Assembly: GCF_028308085.1 (NCBI RefSeq)
Contig: NZ_JAQMFS010000091.1
Span: 1 to 64,000, forward strand
Source: Gemella haemolysans
Lineage (GTDB): Bacteria; Bacillota; Bacilli; Staphylococcales; Gemellaceae
Reading direction: 5' to 3'
DNA length: 64,000 nt
Below are positions 17,885 through 27,341 of the stretch, piece by piece. The number at the start of each line of letters is the position of its first letter. Position 1 is the first letter of the stretch. The notes under the pieces were generated by a model, which saw only the letters and a list, made by a program, of their open reading frames with translations, was not told where the DNA came from and did not search any database. A program made the translations under genes and the position numbers.

Positions 17885-20800
17885 ATGAGTAATAAACATT
17901 TTTCTTTATTGGTTAAAACATTAGAATTAGAAGAAAGATTAGCCGGCTCAAAACTTATTAATTTTTCTTTAGATAATATAGAAAAAGATAATAAAAATAA
18001 GACATGGACATTTAATTTCAGTGGTGAAACTTTGCCGTCAGTAGATGAATTAACATTACTTATACAAAAATTACGTGAAAGTTTTATGGGTGATTATGTT
18101 GTTAATTATCGTTTAAAGACAAGTAATATTGTAACTGATGAGCAAATAAAAGAATTTTGGAAATATATAATACTAGAGAATTTTTCAGAAATATCTCAAG
18201 TTTTATTAGAGAGTATTTTATTTAGTGAAATAGATGTAAACAACAATGTTTTAACTATGAAGATAATGGCTCCATCTATTTGGAATAACTTTATTAATGA
18301 GAGAAAACATCAGATAATAAGTAGTTATTCTAACCTTGGTATTGCAATTAAAGATATCATTCCTAACTTTTCTAAAACTGATGTAGAAGCGGTGTTAGAA
18401 AGTCAGGAAGAGAAGATTTCCCAGGAAATTGTAAAACTAGAAGAAATTGATAAGAAAAATGCGGAAAGAAAACCAAAAGAACCTGAGAAAAAATTTGCTG
18501 CCTTCGGTGGAGGTGGGGGAACTCGTTATGGACAAGAAATTCGTGATGAAGATATCGTTGAAATTAAGGATGTTATTGGTTATGCCGGCGATGTAACAAT
18601 AATGGCTCAAGTTTTTGGAACTGAAGAAATTGTTCATAGAAATGGTTCAAGTCAATACCGCTTAAAACTTACTGACTACAGTGATTCTATAATACTAAGA
18701 CTATTTGGTAATAATCCTAATTCTAAGTTTCAAAATAAAAGAAGAAATGAACTTATCGATTTAGTAAAAGGAATAAAAAAAGGGCAATGGCTTAAGATTC
18801 ATGGAAGTGTTAGTAATGATCCATATTTAAGAGATACAATTATTGAACCGAAGTCCATTGAGGTTGCTCACAAAGATGAAAAGAAAGATAATTATAGTGG
18901 TAAAAAAAGAATAGAGTTAAATACTCATACAAAAATGAGTCAGTTAGAAGGTATTTCTTCTGCGAAAGAATATATAGCTAGGGCTATGGATTGGGGACAC
19001 GAAGCTATTGCTTTCACTGATACTTATGGAGTTCAAGCATATCCAGAAATTTGTCTAAGTTCAAAAGGAAAAGATATTAAACCTATTTATGGTCTTAATG
19101 CTTTTATTATGGATGATAGTATTACTGCTACAACTAACCCAAAGAATCTTAAATTAAAAGATGCTACTTATGTTGTATTTGACGTTGAGACTACAGGTCT
19201 TTCTGCCGAACGTGATAGACTAATCGAGATAGCTGCGGTTAAGGTGAAAAATGGAGCTGAAATAGACAGTTTTGAAAGTTACATTAATCCACAAAGACCT
19301 ATTTCAGAATTAATCACAAGATTAACGAGTATTACTAATGATGATGTTAGAGATGCTCCATTAGAAAAAGAAGTCATGACTAATTTTTATAATTGGTTAG
19401 ATAAAGATGACATATTAGTAGCACACAACGCTAAATTTGACCTTGGTTTCTTAGATACATGTTTTGAGCGACTAGGTTTAGAGAATAAGAATAATGCTAG
19501 TATAGATACGTTATTTGTCTCTCGTGCCGAAAATAAAGAAGCTAAAAGGCATGGTCTTAGTAATTTAGCCAAATTATATAAAGTGCGTTTAGTACAACAC
19601 CACAGGGCAATTTATGATACTAAAGCTACTGCAGAGATTTTTGTGAAAATGTTAGATCAATTGTATGAACTTGGCATTGAATATCATAATGAGATTGATG
19701 AAAAGATTGATTTAGAACTTGCACATAAACGCTCTAGAACTTTTCCATGTTCAATTTTAGTTAAGAATGCAAAAGGATTGAAAGATTTATTTAGATTAGT
19801 ATCTTATAGTTGTACTAAATATTTAAATTCAGCTAAGCCTACAATTCCACGTAGCTTATTAGAACAATATCGTGAAGATTTATTAATCGGTAGTGGTAAT
19901 GGTGATAATGAAGTATTTGAAGAATTGTTAAACTCAAAAGAAGCTAAGGTGGAAAATATAATTGATTTTTACGATTATATAGAAATTCAGCCAAAACATC
20001 ATTATGCTAATTTCATAAGAAATGAAAGAATATCAGATAATGCCGAGTTAGAAGAAATTCTGAAAAAATTAATAAAATTAGCAGAGAAAAAAGAAAAAAT
20101 AGTTGTAGCAACAGGGGACTGTTATTATTTAGATGAATATCAACATGTTTATCGACAAATATTAAGACTAACGGTGAAAAGTAATCCTGGTGCACGAGAC
20201 TTAAAACCCATGGCAACATTTTTAACGACTGAAGAAATGTTAAAAGAATTCTCTTATCTTGATGAACAATTAAGAGAAGAAATAGTTATAGAAAATACTC
20301 ATAAAATTAACGATATGATTGAGTTAGTAGTTCCGTTAAAAGATAAGTTATATACACCAAATATTGAAGGGGCAGCAGAAGAAGTTCGTAATCTAAGTTA
20401 TGATATGGCTCATAAAATATATGGAGAAGAGTTACCAGAAATAGTAGAAAAAAGATTAGAAAAAGAACTTGCATCTATTATTGGTAATGGATTCAGTGTA
20501 GTATATTTAATTTCACATAAGCTAGTTAAGAAATCACTTGATGATGGATATCTTGTAGGATCAAGGGGGTCTGTTGGTTCATCATTAGTTGCTACGATGA
20601 TGGAGATTACAGAGGTTAATCCGCTAGCGCCACATTATGTTTGTCCAAAATGTAAACATAGTGAATTCTTCTTAAATGCAGAATATGCTTCAGGATTTGA
20701 CCTTCCGAATAAAAATTGTCCTCATTGTGATGTGAAGATGATTAAAGACGGTCAGGATATTCCGTTTGAGACTTTCCTAGGATTTAATGGGGATAAAGTA

Positions 20801-22234
20801 CCCGATATAGATTTAAACTTCTCTGGAGAATATCAAGCTACGGCACATAACTTTACGAAAGAAATTTTTGGTGAGGATTACGTATACCGTGCGGGAACAA
20901 TATCGACAGTTGCCGAAAAGACGGCTTATTCATTTACTAGAGATTATTATGAGAAAAATGAAGTAGAAAAAAGAAGTATTGATATAGAAAGAATAGCAGC
21001 AGGATGTGAAGGCTCTAAGAGAACTACTGGTCAACACCCTGGAGGGATACTAGTTGTTCCAAATGATATGGACATTTTTGATTTTACGCCGTACCAATTC
21101 CCGGCGGATGATGAAACGAGTCCATGGCGAACTACTCACTTTGATTTCCACTCTATTCACGATAATATTTTAAAATTTGATATACTTGGACACGATGATC
21201 CGACTATGATAAGAAAACTTCAAGATTTATCAGGAATAGATCCTAAGACAATTGACGTATCTGATCCTGAAGTAATGGGTATTTTTTCAACAGTTGAGGC
21301 ACTAGGTGTAACTAGAGATCAAGTGGATTCAGCAAGTGGAACTTTTGGAATACCCGAATTTGGAACAAACTTTGTTATTCAAATGTTAGATGATACGAAG
21401 CCGACTACATATTCGGAGTTAGTTCAGATATCTGGATTATCTCATGGTACCGATGTTTGGTTAGGTAATGCACAAGAATTAATCAAAAATGGTACATGTG
21501 AACTTAAAGATGTAATTGGATGTCGTGATGACATCATGGTATATTTAATACATGCTGGTTTAGAAGAAGGTTTATCTTTCAAAATAATGGAAAGTGTTAG
21601 GAAAGGTAAAGGTCTCACTGAAGATTTTGAAAAAGCGATGATTGATAATAATGTACCAGAATGGTATATTGATTCATGCAAAAAAATTAAATATATGTTC
21701 CCTAAAGCCCATGCATGTGCATATGTATTAATGGCCTTAAGAATTGCATGGTTTAAAGTGCATCAACCACTTACATATTACTGTGCATATTACTCAGTTA
21801 GAGCGAGTGATTTTGATATTATAACCGTTGTTAAGGGAGCAGAAACATTAAAAGCAAAAATTAAAGAAATAAAAACTACAGATAAGAATGAATTATCGAA
21901 TAAAGATAAAGATGCTCTAGTAAGTTATGAGATAGCTAATGAAATGATGGAACGTGGTTTTACATTCTCAAAAGTTGATTTAGAAAAATCAGCAAGCCAT
22001 GATTATATCATTGAAGGAAATACTTTAATTCCACCATTTTCAATAGTACCTGGGCTTGGAGATAACGTAGCGAATAAAATAGTTCAAGCGAGAGAAGAAA
22101 AATCGTTCCTTTCAATTGAAGACTTTTCGAAACGAGGAAGTGTTTCATCTACAGTAGTAGAGTATTTAAGAGAGATGGGAACATTAAAAGGCCTGCCTGA
22201 AAAAGCTCAATTATCTTTCTTTGATGAACTGTAA
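17885..22234 (+). CDS. polC: DNA polymerase III alpha subunit, PolC type
   Basis: 1449 residues, normal for PolC, with an AGGAGG site. Order: N-terminal domain, OB fold (about 222-335), PHP domain interrupted by a DEDD exonuclease (DVETTGL at 433-439), zinc module (CPKC/CPHC near 920-950), polymerase core with PDID at 973-976, and a C-terminal helix-hairpin-helix and tail ending LSFFDEL, which resembles a beta-clamp-binding sequence. It is the main replicative polymerase of low-GC Gram-positives. Odd: PHP residues that are His in Bacillus PolC are Asn346 (ELNTHTKMS) and Thr380 (TDTYG). Confidence 0.97.
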   Translation: MSNKHFSLLVKTLELEERLAGSKLINFSLDNIEKDNKNKTWTFNFSGETLPSVDELTLLIQKLRESFMGDYVVNYRLKTSNIVTDEQIKEFWKYIILENFSEISQVLLESILFSEIDVNNNVLTMKIMAPSIWNNFINERKHQIISSYSNLGIAIKDIIPNFSKTDVEAVLESQEEKISQEIVKLEEIDKKNAERKPKEPEKKFAAFGGGGGTRYGQEIRDEDIVEIKDVIGYAGDVTIMAQVFGTEEIVHRNGSSQYRLKLTDYSDSIILRLFGNNPNSKFQNKRRNELIDLVKGIKKGQWLKIHGSVSNDPYLRDTIIEPKSIEVAHKDEKKDNYSGKKRIELNTHTKMSQLEGISSAKEYIARAMDWGHEAIAFTDTYGVQAYPEICLSSKGKDIKPIYGLNAFIMDDSITATTNPKNLKLKDATYVVFDVETTGLSAERDRLIEIAAVKVKNGAEIDSFESYINPQRPISELITRLTSITNDDVRDAPLEKEVMTNFYNWLDKDDILVAHNAKFDLGFLDTCFERLGLENKNNASIDTLFVSRAENKEAKRHGLSNLAKLYKVRLVQHHRAIYDTKATAEIFVKMLDQLYELGIEYHNEIDEKIDLELAHKRSRTFPCSILVKNAKGLKDLFRLVSYSCTKYLNSAKPTIPRSLLEQYREDLLIGSGNGDNEVFEELLNSKEAKVENIIDFYDYIEIQPKHHYANFIRNERISDNAELEEILKKLIKLAEKKEKIVVATGDCYYLDEYQHVYRQILRLTVKSNPGARDLKPMATFLTTEEMLKEFSYLDEQLREEIVIENTHKINDMIELVVPLKDKLYTPNIEGAAEEVRNLSYDMAHKIYGEELPEIVEKRLEKELASIIGNGFSVVYLISHKLVKKSLDDGYLVGSRGSVGSSLVATMMEITEVNPLAPHYVCPKCKHSEFFLNAEYASGFDLPNKNCPHCDVKMIKDGQDIPFETFLGFNGDKVPDIDLNFSGEYQATAHNFTKEIFGEDYVYRAGTISTVAEKTAYSFTRDYYEKNEVEKRSIDIERIAAGCEGSKRTTGQHPGGILVVPNDMDIFDFTPYQFPADDETSPWRTTHFDFHSIHDNILKFDILGHDDPTMIRKLQDLSGIDPKTIDVSDPEVMGIFSTVEALGVTRDQVDSASGTFGIPEFGTNFVIQMLDDTKPTTYSELVQISGLSHGTDVWLGNAQELIKNGTCELKDVIGCRDDIMVYLIHAGLEEGLSFKIMESVRKGKGLTEDFEKAMIDNNVPEWYIDSCKKIKYMFPKAHACAYVLMALRIAWFKVHQPLTYYCAYYSVRASDFDIITVVKGAETLKAKIKEIKTTDKNELSNKDKDALVSYEIANEMMERGFTFSKVDLEKSASHDYIIEGNTLIPPFSIVPGLGDNVANKIVQAREEKSFLSIEDFSKRGSVSSTVVEYLREMGTLKGLPEKAQLSFFDEL

Positions 22235-22272
22235 TTGATAATTTTATTCATTAGAAATAGAGTAAAGTAAAT

Positions 22273-22354
22273 AAAAAAGTGTTATTCTACAAAATTATAA
22301 AATCATAAAAAGTATTTTTTATGAAATTATCCTTTTTTGTAGAATAACTTTTTT
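22273..22354 (+). terminator. Terminator of polC
   Basis: Long inverted repeat: TTATTCTACAAAA at about 22282 pairs with TTTTGTAGAATAA at 22335-22348, flanked by A and T runs. The remaining gap to murA (22355-22540) is AT-rich and must hold the murA promoter; no clear consensus pair stands out. Confidence 0.7.
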
Positions 22355-22552
22355 AGAATTAGATTTTTAAATGATAGAAGATAATAATTATTCATTTATG
22401 TAATTTAAATTAGTTTTTCATTATTTGATAATAGAAACTATATTTTTTAATAAAATAAATATTAAAATAATTATTCAAACTTTATTTATTTATTAATTTG
22501 TGGTAGTATTATATGTGATATAAAATGTAAATATAGAGATGGAGGAAACAAC

Positions 22553-23824
22553 TTGGAAAAAATAGTTGTTAAAGGTGGAACACCTTTAATAGGAGAAGTA
22601 CAAGTTTCTGGTGCGAAGAATGCTGCTTTACCAATATTAGCAGCTGGATTATTAGCAACAGAGGGTACAAGTAAATTTTATAACGTTCCTAAATTATCAG
22701 ATATTAAAACAATAGGATTATTATTTGAAAGTCTAGGAGTGAAAATAGATTATAGACCTGATGAAAATACATTGGAAATGGATGCGAGAAATCCATTATT
22801 AACAGAGGCTTCTTTTGAATTTGTTAGTAAGATGCGTGCATCATTTTTAGTTTTAGGTCCAATGCTAGCACGTGAAGGAAGTGCTAAAGTAGCGATGCCA
22901 GGAGGATGTTCAATTGGAAGTAGACCAATTGATCAACATTTAAAAGGATTTGAAGCACTAGGTGCAACAATTATTCAGGATGCAGGGTTTGTAGAAGCTC
23001 GTGCAGAAAAAGAATTAGAAGGAACAACTATCTTCTTTGATTTCCCAAGTGTAGGAGGAACTCAAAATGTAATTATGGCTAGTTGTTTAGCAAAAGGTAA
23101 AACTACAATCGTAAATGCAGCACAAGAACCTGAAATTGAAGATATGATTAACTTCTTGATAAAAATGGGTGCTAAGATTGAAGGAAAAGGAACTTCTGTT
23201 TTAGTTGTAGAAGGTGTTGAAAAACTAGTAGGAGCTGAATACTCAGTAATGCCAGACCGTGTAGAAGCGGCAACATACATGATTGCGGCTGCAGCAACTA
23301 AAGGAGATGTTCTTGTTAAAGGAGCTCCATACAAAGATAATGTTGCTTTAGTGAGTAAAATGCGTGAAATGGGAGTTAACATTGAAGTAGTAGATGAAAA
23401 CTCTATGCGTGTAAGTAATAAGTTGGATAGTTTAAAACCTGTAGATGTTAAAACTCTACCACACCCAGGTTTTTTAACTGATATGCAATCTATTATGTGC
23501 GTATTAACACTTTTAGCTGATGGTACAAGTACAATTACAGAAACAGTTTTTGAAAATAGATTTATGCACGTAGAAGAACTACGTAGAATGAATGCTAAAA
23601 TTAGAATCGAAGGTAGAAGTTCACTAATTGAGGGATTACCTCATTTAGAAGGAACTACTGTAAGGGCAACAGACTTACGTTCTGGAGCGGCATTAGTTAT
23701 TGCGGGATTAATGGCAACGGGAACTACTAAAGTTATTGACATTTATCATATTGATAGAGGATATGTTGACATCGAAGAAAAAATGAGAAAATTAGGTGCA
23801 GATATTCAAAGAATAGACGAGTAG
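22553..23824 (+). CDS. murA: UDP-N-acetylglucosamine 1-carboxyvinyltransferase
   Basis: 423 residues from a TTG start with a GGAGG site (22541). The N-terminus (GGTPLIGEVQVSGAKNAALP) is diagnostic, and the catalytic cysteine is C119 in MPGGCSIGSRPIDQHL, the residue that fosfomycin alkylates in this family. It performs the first committed step of peptidoglycan synthesis in the cytoplasm, transferring enolpyruvate from PEP to UDP-GlcNAc. It is followed after 9 nt by epuA, then by pta. Confidence 0.97.
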   Translation: MEKIVVKGGTPLIGEVQVSGAKNAALPILAAGLLATEGTSKFYNVPKLSDIKTIGLLFESLGVKIDYRPDENTLEMDARNPLLTEASFEFVSKMRASFLVLGPMLAREGSAKVAMPGGCSIGSRPIDQHLKGFEALGATIIQDAGFVEARAEKELEGTTIFFDFPSVGGTQNVIMASCLAKGKTTIVNAAQEPEIEDMINFLIKMGAKIEGKGTSVLVVEGVEKLVGAEYSVMPDRVEAATYMIAAAATKGDVLVKGAPYKDNVALVSKMREMGVNIEVVDENSMRVSNKLDSLKPVDVKTLPHPGFLTDMQSIMCVLTLLADGTSTITETVFENRFMHVEELRRMNAKIRIEGRSSLIEGLPHLEGTTVRATDLRSGAALVIAGLMATGTTKVIDIYHIDRGYVDIEEKMRKLGADIQRIDE

Positions 23825-23833
23825 GATTTCATT

Positions 23834-24001
23834 ATGAAACTAAATGATAAGTTAACAAGATACTTGCGTAATATAGCCTTAATGATAATTATTTTTTATA
23901 TTGGATTATTGCTAGGCTACACAATTCTAGGTAAGGGAAGTTTATTTGACGCTTTAAGCTTAAAGCCGATAAGACATATTAAAGATATTATATACAATTA
24001 G
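23834..24001 (+). CDS. epuA: EpuA-family small membrane protein
   Basis: 55 residues: a basic N-terminus (MKLNDKLTRYLRN), one membrane helix (about 14-33) and a short tail. Position right after murA and the size and pattern match the EpuA family (often labelled as an RNA polymerase beta-associated subunit), known downstream of murA in streptococci. Function is not established. There is no strong ribosome site; the start lies 9 nt after the murA stop, suggesting coupling. The pta ribosome site overlaps its stop codon. Confidence 0.75.
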   Translation: MKLNDKLTRYLRNIALMIIIFYIGLLLGYTILGKGSLFDALSLKPIRHIKDIIYN

Positions 24002-24013
24002 GAGGAAATGAAG

Positions 24014-24994
24014 ATGGCAAATGATTTATTTGTAGAACTTCAACAAAAATTAGAAGGGAAAAATGTACGTATCGTACTTCCAGAAGCATATGATGAGCGT
24101 GTATTAGAAGCGGCTGTTAAATTAGGCGTTACTAGTTATGTTCAACCTGTGTTAGTTGGAAAAAAAGAAAAAGTAGAAGAGATTGCTAAAGGATTATCTT
24201 TAGATGTTTCTAACTTGGAAGTTATTGATCACGAAAACTACGAAAAATTAGAAGAATTAGTTGCTAAGTTTGTAGAGCGTCGTGCAGGAAAAGTAACTGA
24301 AGAAAAAGCTCGTGAATTGTTAAAAGATGTTAACTACTTCGGGACTATGTTAGTATATACAGGTGAAGTTGAAGGATTAGTATCTGGAGCAATTCACTCT
24401 ACTGGAGATACTGTTCGTCCAGCGTTACAAATAATAAAAACTAAACCAGGTACAAAACGTACAAGTGGTGCATTCATTATGAGTAAAGAAGACAAACGTT
24501 ATGTATTTGCTGACTGTGCGATTAACCCAACATTAGATGCAGAAGGTCTAGCTGAAATTGCAATTGAAAGTGCAAGAACAGCTAAAAGCTTTAACGTTGA
24601 TCCAAAAGTAGCAATGTTAAGTTTCTCTACTTTAGGTTCAGCTGTTACTGAAGATACTACAAAAGTGGCAGAAGCTACTAAATTAGTTAAACAAAATGCG
24701 CCTGAATTGGCGGTAGAAGGTGAATTACAATTCGATGCTGCAGTTGTACCTTCAGTTGCTAAATTAAAAGCTCCTAATTCAAAAGTACAAGGAGATGCTA
24801 ATGTATTTGTGTTCCCAAGTCTAGAAGCTGGTAATATTGGATACAAAATTGCACAACGTCTAGGTGGATTTGAAGCTGTAGGACCAATCTTACAAGGATT
24901 AAATGCTCCTGTAAATGACCTATCTCGTGGATGTAATGCAGAAGATGTATATAAACTTTCATTAATTACAGCTGTTCAAGCTTTAGAAAAATAA
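24014..24994 (+). CDS. pta: Phosphate acetyltransferase
   Basis: 326 residues from the ATG at 24014, 8 nt after GGAGG; the ATG at 24008 is too close to that site. Conserved blocks are RIVLPEAYDERVLEAA at the N-terminus and SGAIHSTGDTVRPALQ and FPSLEAGNIGYKIAQR further on. It interconverts acetyl-CoA and acetyl phosphate, linking the pyruvate dehydrogenase complex coded at 34143-39398 to acetate and ATP formation. It lies at the end of the murA-epuA-pta run and has its own terminator. Confidence 0.96.
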   Translation: MANDLFVELQQKLEGKNVRIVLPEAYDERVLEAAVKLGVTSYVQPVLVGKKEKVEEIAKGLSLDVSNLEVIDHENYEKLEELVAKFVERRAGKVTEEKARELLKDVNYFGTMLVYTGEVEGLVSGAIHSTGDTVRPALQIIKTKPGTKRTSGAFIMSKEDKRYVFADCAINPTLDAEGLAEIAIESARTAKSFNVDPKVAMLSFSTLGSAVTEDTTKVAEATKLVKQNAPELAVEGELQFDAAVVPSVAKLKAPNSKVQGDANVFVFPSLEAGNIGYKIAQRLGGFEAVGPILQGLNAPVNDLSRGCNAEDVYKLSLITAVQALEK

Positions 24995-25003
24995 GATTTT
25001 AAT

Positions 25004-25037
25004 AAAGAGGTTGACTTTGGTTAACCTCTTTTTCTTT
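25004..25037 (+). terminator. Terminator of pta
   Basis: Stem AAAGAGGTT/AACCTCTTT with a ten-base loop and a T-rich tail. Confidence 0.8.
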
Positions 25038-25256
25038 ATAGCATAATTTGACATCGTTTTCTTAATTTTGTATAATTAAATAAAGAATATAGGCTACATT
25101 TATTGAGATGAATACTGTTCATATGTACAAAAATAAAAGGGGAAATTAATAAAAAATAGGTTATTAAAATTTAAAGGAGAGATTACACTGGTAATTTATT
25201 TTTTTAATGTGTGTGAATAGTATTATGATAAAGTAGTAAAAAAGGAGATGTGAATT

Positions 25257-25382
25257 ATGGATTTTGTAGATTATTTTTATAAGGCAATTTCTAGTCCGAT
25301 TGCAAGTGCTATTGGCTTTGTTTTATTTTTATGTCTAGTCTATGTTTCTGTAGACTTTATACGAAAAGGATTAAAAAAATAG
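25257..25382 (+). CDS. Small single-pass membrane protein, unknown
   Basis: 41 residues: a short amphipathic start (MDFVDYFYKAISSP), a hydrophobic helix (about 15-33) and a basic end (RKGLKK). It is too short for standard gene calls but has a strong AAAGGAG site 9-10 nt before the ATG and an isolated position, 260 nt after pta. I do not recognise the family. The size and charge pattern would fit a membrane regulatory peptide or a toxin of a type I system, but nothing near it shows an antisense partner. Confidence 0.55.
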   Translation: MDFVDYFYKAISSPIASAIGFVLFLCLVYVSVDFIRKGLKK

Positions 25383-25488
25383 AACAAATAATTTTAATAG
25401 ATGATAAAAATAGTAAATTCGATAAGAGTTAGAGTTTTCTATTATTCAGATGGGTTTAGTTGATTTTTTGAATATATAAAAGCAATGT

Positions 25489-25550
25489 GGGAGTAACTTT
25501 GTATTAGTGATTCTTATAGAATCATAAAATATAGGGTTACTTCCTTTTTA
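25489..25550 (+). terminator. Stem-loop resembling the right arm of the interspersed repeat
   Basis: GGGAGTAAC pairs with GTTACTTCC, with an inner GTGATTCT/AGAATCA stem, followed by TTTTTAG. The nested layout is like the GGGAGTGACTC...GAGTCACCCCC hairpin of the repeat family, so this may be a decayed fragment now acting as a terminator. Confidence 0.5.
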
Positions 25551-25618
25551 GTCTTTATAATTGCATTTGTACCAACTTATATGGTATTATATAATGATGT
25601 ATAAATATGGAGGTAAAC

Positions 25619-26266
25619 ATGGTTGCGATAGAATCAAAAGATGACTTATACGTTATAGATTTGTTAGAAGACTTTGATGAATTTTACTTAGAATTAGAAA
25701 AATTTGCTGAAGAAAATAGAGTTCCAATAATTGATAAAATCGGGATAAGATTTTTAATTCAAATACTGAAAGTTAAGAAAGCTAAGAATTTATTGGAAAT
25801 AGGAACTGCAATTGGTTATACGTCAATTAAATTAGCTGAGAGAATAGGATGTAATGTTACTACTATTGAGCGTGATGATAAGATGTATAAAGAAGCAAAA
25901 AATAATATAGAAAAAAGAAATCTTTTAGATAGAATAACATTACTTCATGCTGATGCATTAGAACTTCAAGATGAAGTTGTAGCAAATGCACCTTATGATG
26001 TAGTGTTCATCGATGGTGCTAAGAGTCAAAGTAGAAAGTTTTTTGAATTATATGAACCATATTTTGCTGAAGATGTTGTAGTTATTACGGATAATGTGCT
26101 ATTCAAAGGAATGGTTGCCGATCCAAGTATTATTAGACACAGTAGAGATTTAAAACAACTTTCTAGAAAAATTAATAATTACAATGAATGGTTATTAAAA
26201 CATGAAAACTATGAGAGTGTAATATTACCGTTTGGAGATGGGATAACTATAACAACGAGGAAATAA
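25619..26266 (+). CDS. trmR: tRNA 5-hydroxyuridine methyltransferase (TrmR/YrrM)
   Basis: 215 residues from the ATG at 25619, preceded by GGAGGT; an in-frame ATG at 25607 overlaps that site. SAM-binding motif LEIGTAIGYTS and the acidic VFIDGAKSQ motif mark a class I O-methyltransferase. Gene order with two U32 proteins, udk and greA is the same as Bacillus subtilis yrrM-yrrN-yrrO-udk-greA, where TrmR methylates 5-hydroxyuridine at tRNA wobble position 34. The assignment rests on this order plus the motif. Confidence 0.88.
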   Translation: MVAIESKDDLYVIDLLEDFDEFYLELEKFAEENRVPIIDKIGIRFLIQILKVKKAKNLLEIGTAIGYTSIKLAERIGCNVTTIERDDKMYKEAKNNIEKRNLLDRITLLHADALELQDEVVANAPYDVVFIDGAKSQSRKFFELYEPYFAEDVVVITDNVLFKGMVADPSIIRHSRDLKQLSRKINNYNEWLLKHENYESVILPFGDGITITTRK

Positions 26267-26314
26267 AATTATAGAACTGTGAAGTTAGTAAATTTTATTA
26301 AGAGAGGATAAAAA

Positions 26315-27241
26315 ATGACAGTAGAGTTAGTTGTAACACCGAAAAGTATTGATCATATTTATGAACTAATAAATGTAGGAGCTGATAGTTTCGTTATAGG
26401 TGAAGAAAAATATGGATTACGTCTTGCTGGTGAATTTAAGAGAGACGAATTAAAAAAAGCTATTGAGATTATACATCAAGCAGGGAAAAAAGCCTATGTT
26501 AGTGTAAATGCAATATTCCATAACGAGCATATAGATGACCTAGTTGATTATTTACATTATCTATCAACGTTAGATGTAGATGCTTTAATATATGGAGAAC
26601 CAACAATAATTACAATTTTAAGAGAAGAGAATTTAGATTTCAAACTTCAATGGGATCCACATACATTAGCTACGAACTCTTTCTCTTGTAATTACTGGGG
26701 GAAACGTGGAGCGTATAGAACATGTCTTTCAAAAGAATTAACAATTGATGAAATTCTTGAAATTACTGGAAAAAGCGACTATGAGATTGAAGTTCAGGTA
26801 CAAGGGATGCTTTGTATGTTCCAATCAGTAAGAAAATTAGTTGATAATTACTTCATGTATAGTGGTAAAGAAAAATATATCGAGGAATATAGTAATTCGA
26901 AAAAATTATTCCTATATAGCCAAGATAGAAATGAACGTTACCCGATTTTTGAGGATTCTAACGGGACGCACATTATGAGTGCAAACGATATTTGTGCTAT
27001 TGAAGAATTAGATCGTCTAATTGAAGCGGGAGTATCTGCATTCAAAATTGAGGGTGTTTTAAAAGATGAAGATTACATTACAGAAGTAGTAACGATTTAT
27101 CGTGATGCTATCGATCTTTATTACGAAGATAAAGAAGCATATGAAGATGAAAAGCAAGATTTCTATAATGATATAGAGAGAATTAAACCGAAATATAGAG
27201 AAGTTGACTTAGGATTCTTCTATAAGAAAACTATGTACTAA
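26315..27241 (+). CDS. trhP1: tRNA hydroxylation protein TrhP1 (U32 family)
   Basis: 308 residues, a U32 peptidase-family protein with the early block GADSFVIGEEKYGLR. It matches YrrN/TrhP1, which with TrhP2 installs the hydroxyl group of 5-hydroxyuridine in tRNA using prephenate. These proteins are annotated as peptidases by history; the RNA role is established for the Bacillus and E. coli relatives. It lies between trmR (48 nt) and trhP2 (97 nt). Confidence 0.88.
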   Translation: MTVELVVTPKSIDHIYELINVGADSFVIGEEKYGLRLAGEFKRDELKKAIEIIHQAGKKAYVSVNAIFHNEHIDDLVDYLHYLSTLDVDALIYGEPTIITILREENLDFKLQWDPHTLATNSFSCNYWGKRGAYRTCLSKELTIDEILEITGKSDYEIEVQVQGMLCMFQSVRKLVDNYFMYSGKEKYIEEYSNSKKLFLYSQDRNERYPIFEDSNGTHIMSANDICAIEELDRLIEAGVSAFKIEGVLKDEDYITEVVTIYRDAIDLYYEDKEAYEDEKQDFYNDIERIKPKYREVDLGFFYKKTMY

Positions 27242-27301
27242 TCATATTTTAAATGTTGAAAAGAGGATAAGGTTTCCTATATAAAACCTAATAAAAAAGA
27301 C

Positions 27302-27341
27302 AAGGAGGATGGGTCATACTTGAATGTGACCTAAACTTATG
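27302..27341 (+). promoter_or_regulatory. Ribosome site of trhP2 separated from the start by a hairpin
   Basis: The only good ribosome site, AAGGAGG (27302-27308), lies 30 nt from the ATG at 27339, too far for normal use. Between them GGTCAT/GTGACC (27312-27317 and 27326-27331) can form a hairpin; folding it leaves 10 nt between site and start. An in-frame TGA at 27327-27329 rules out an earlier start. Confidence 0.55.
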
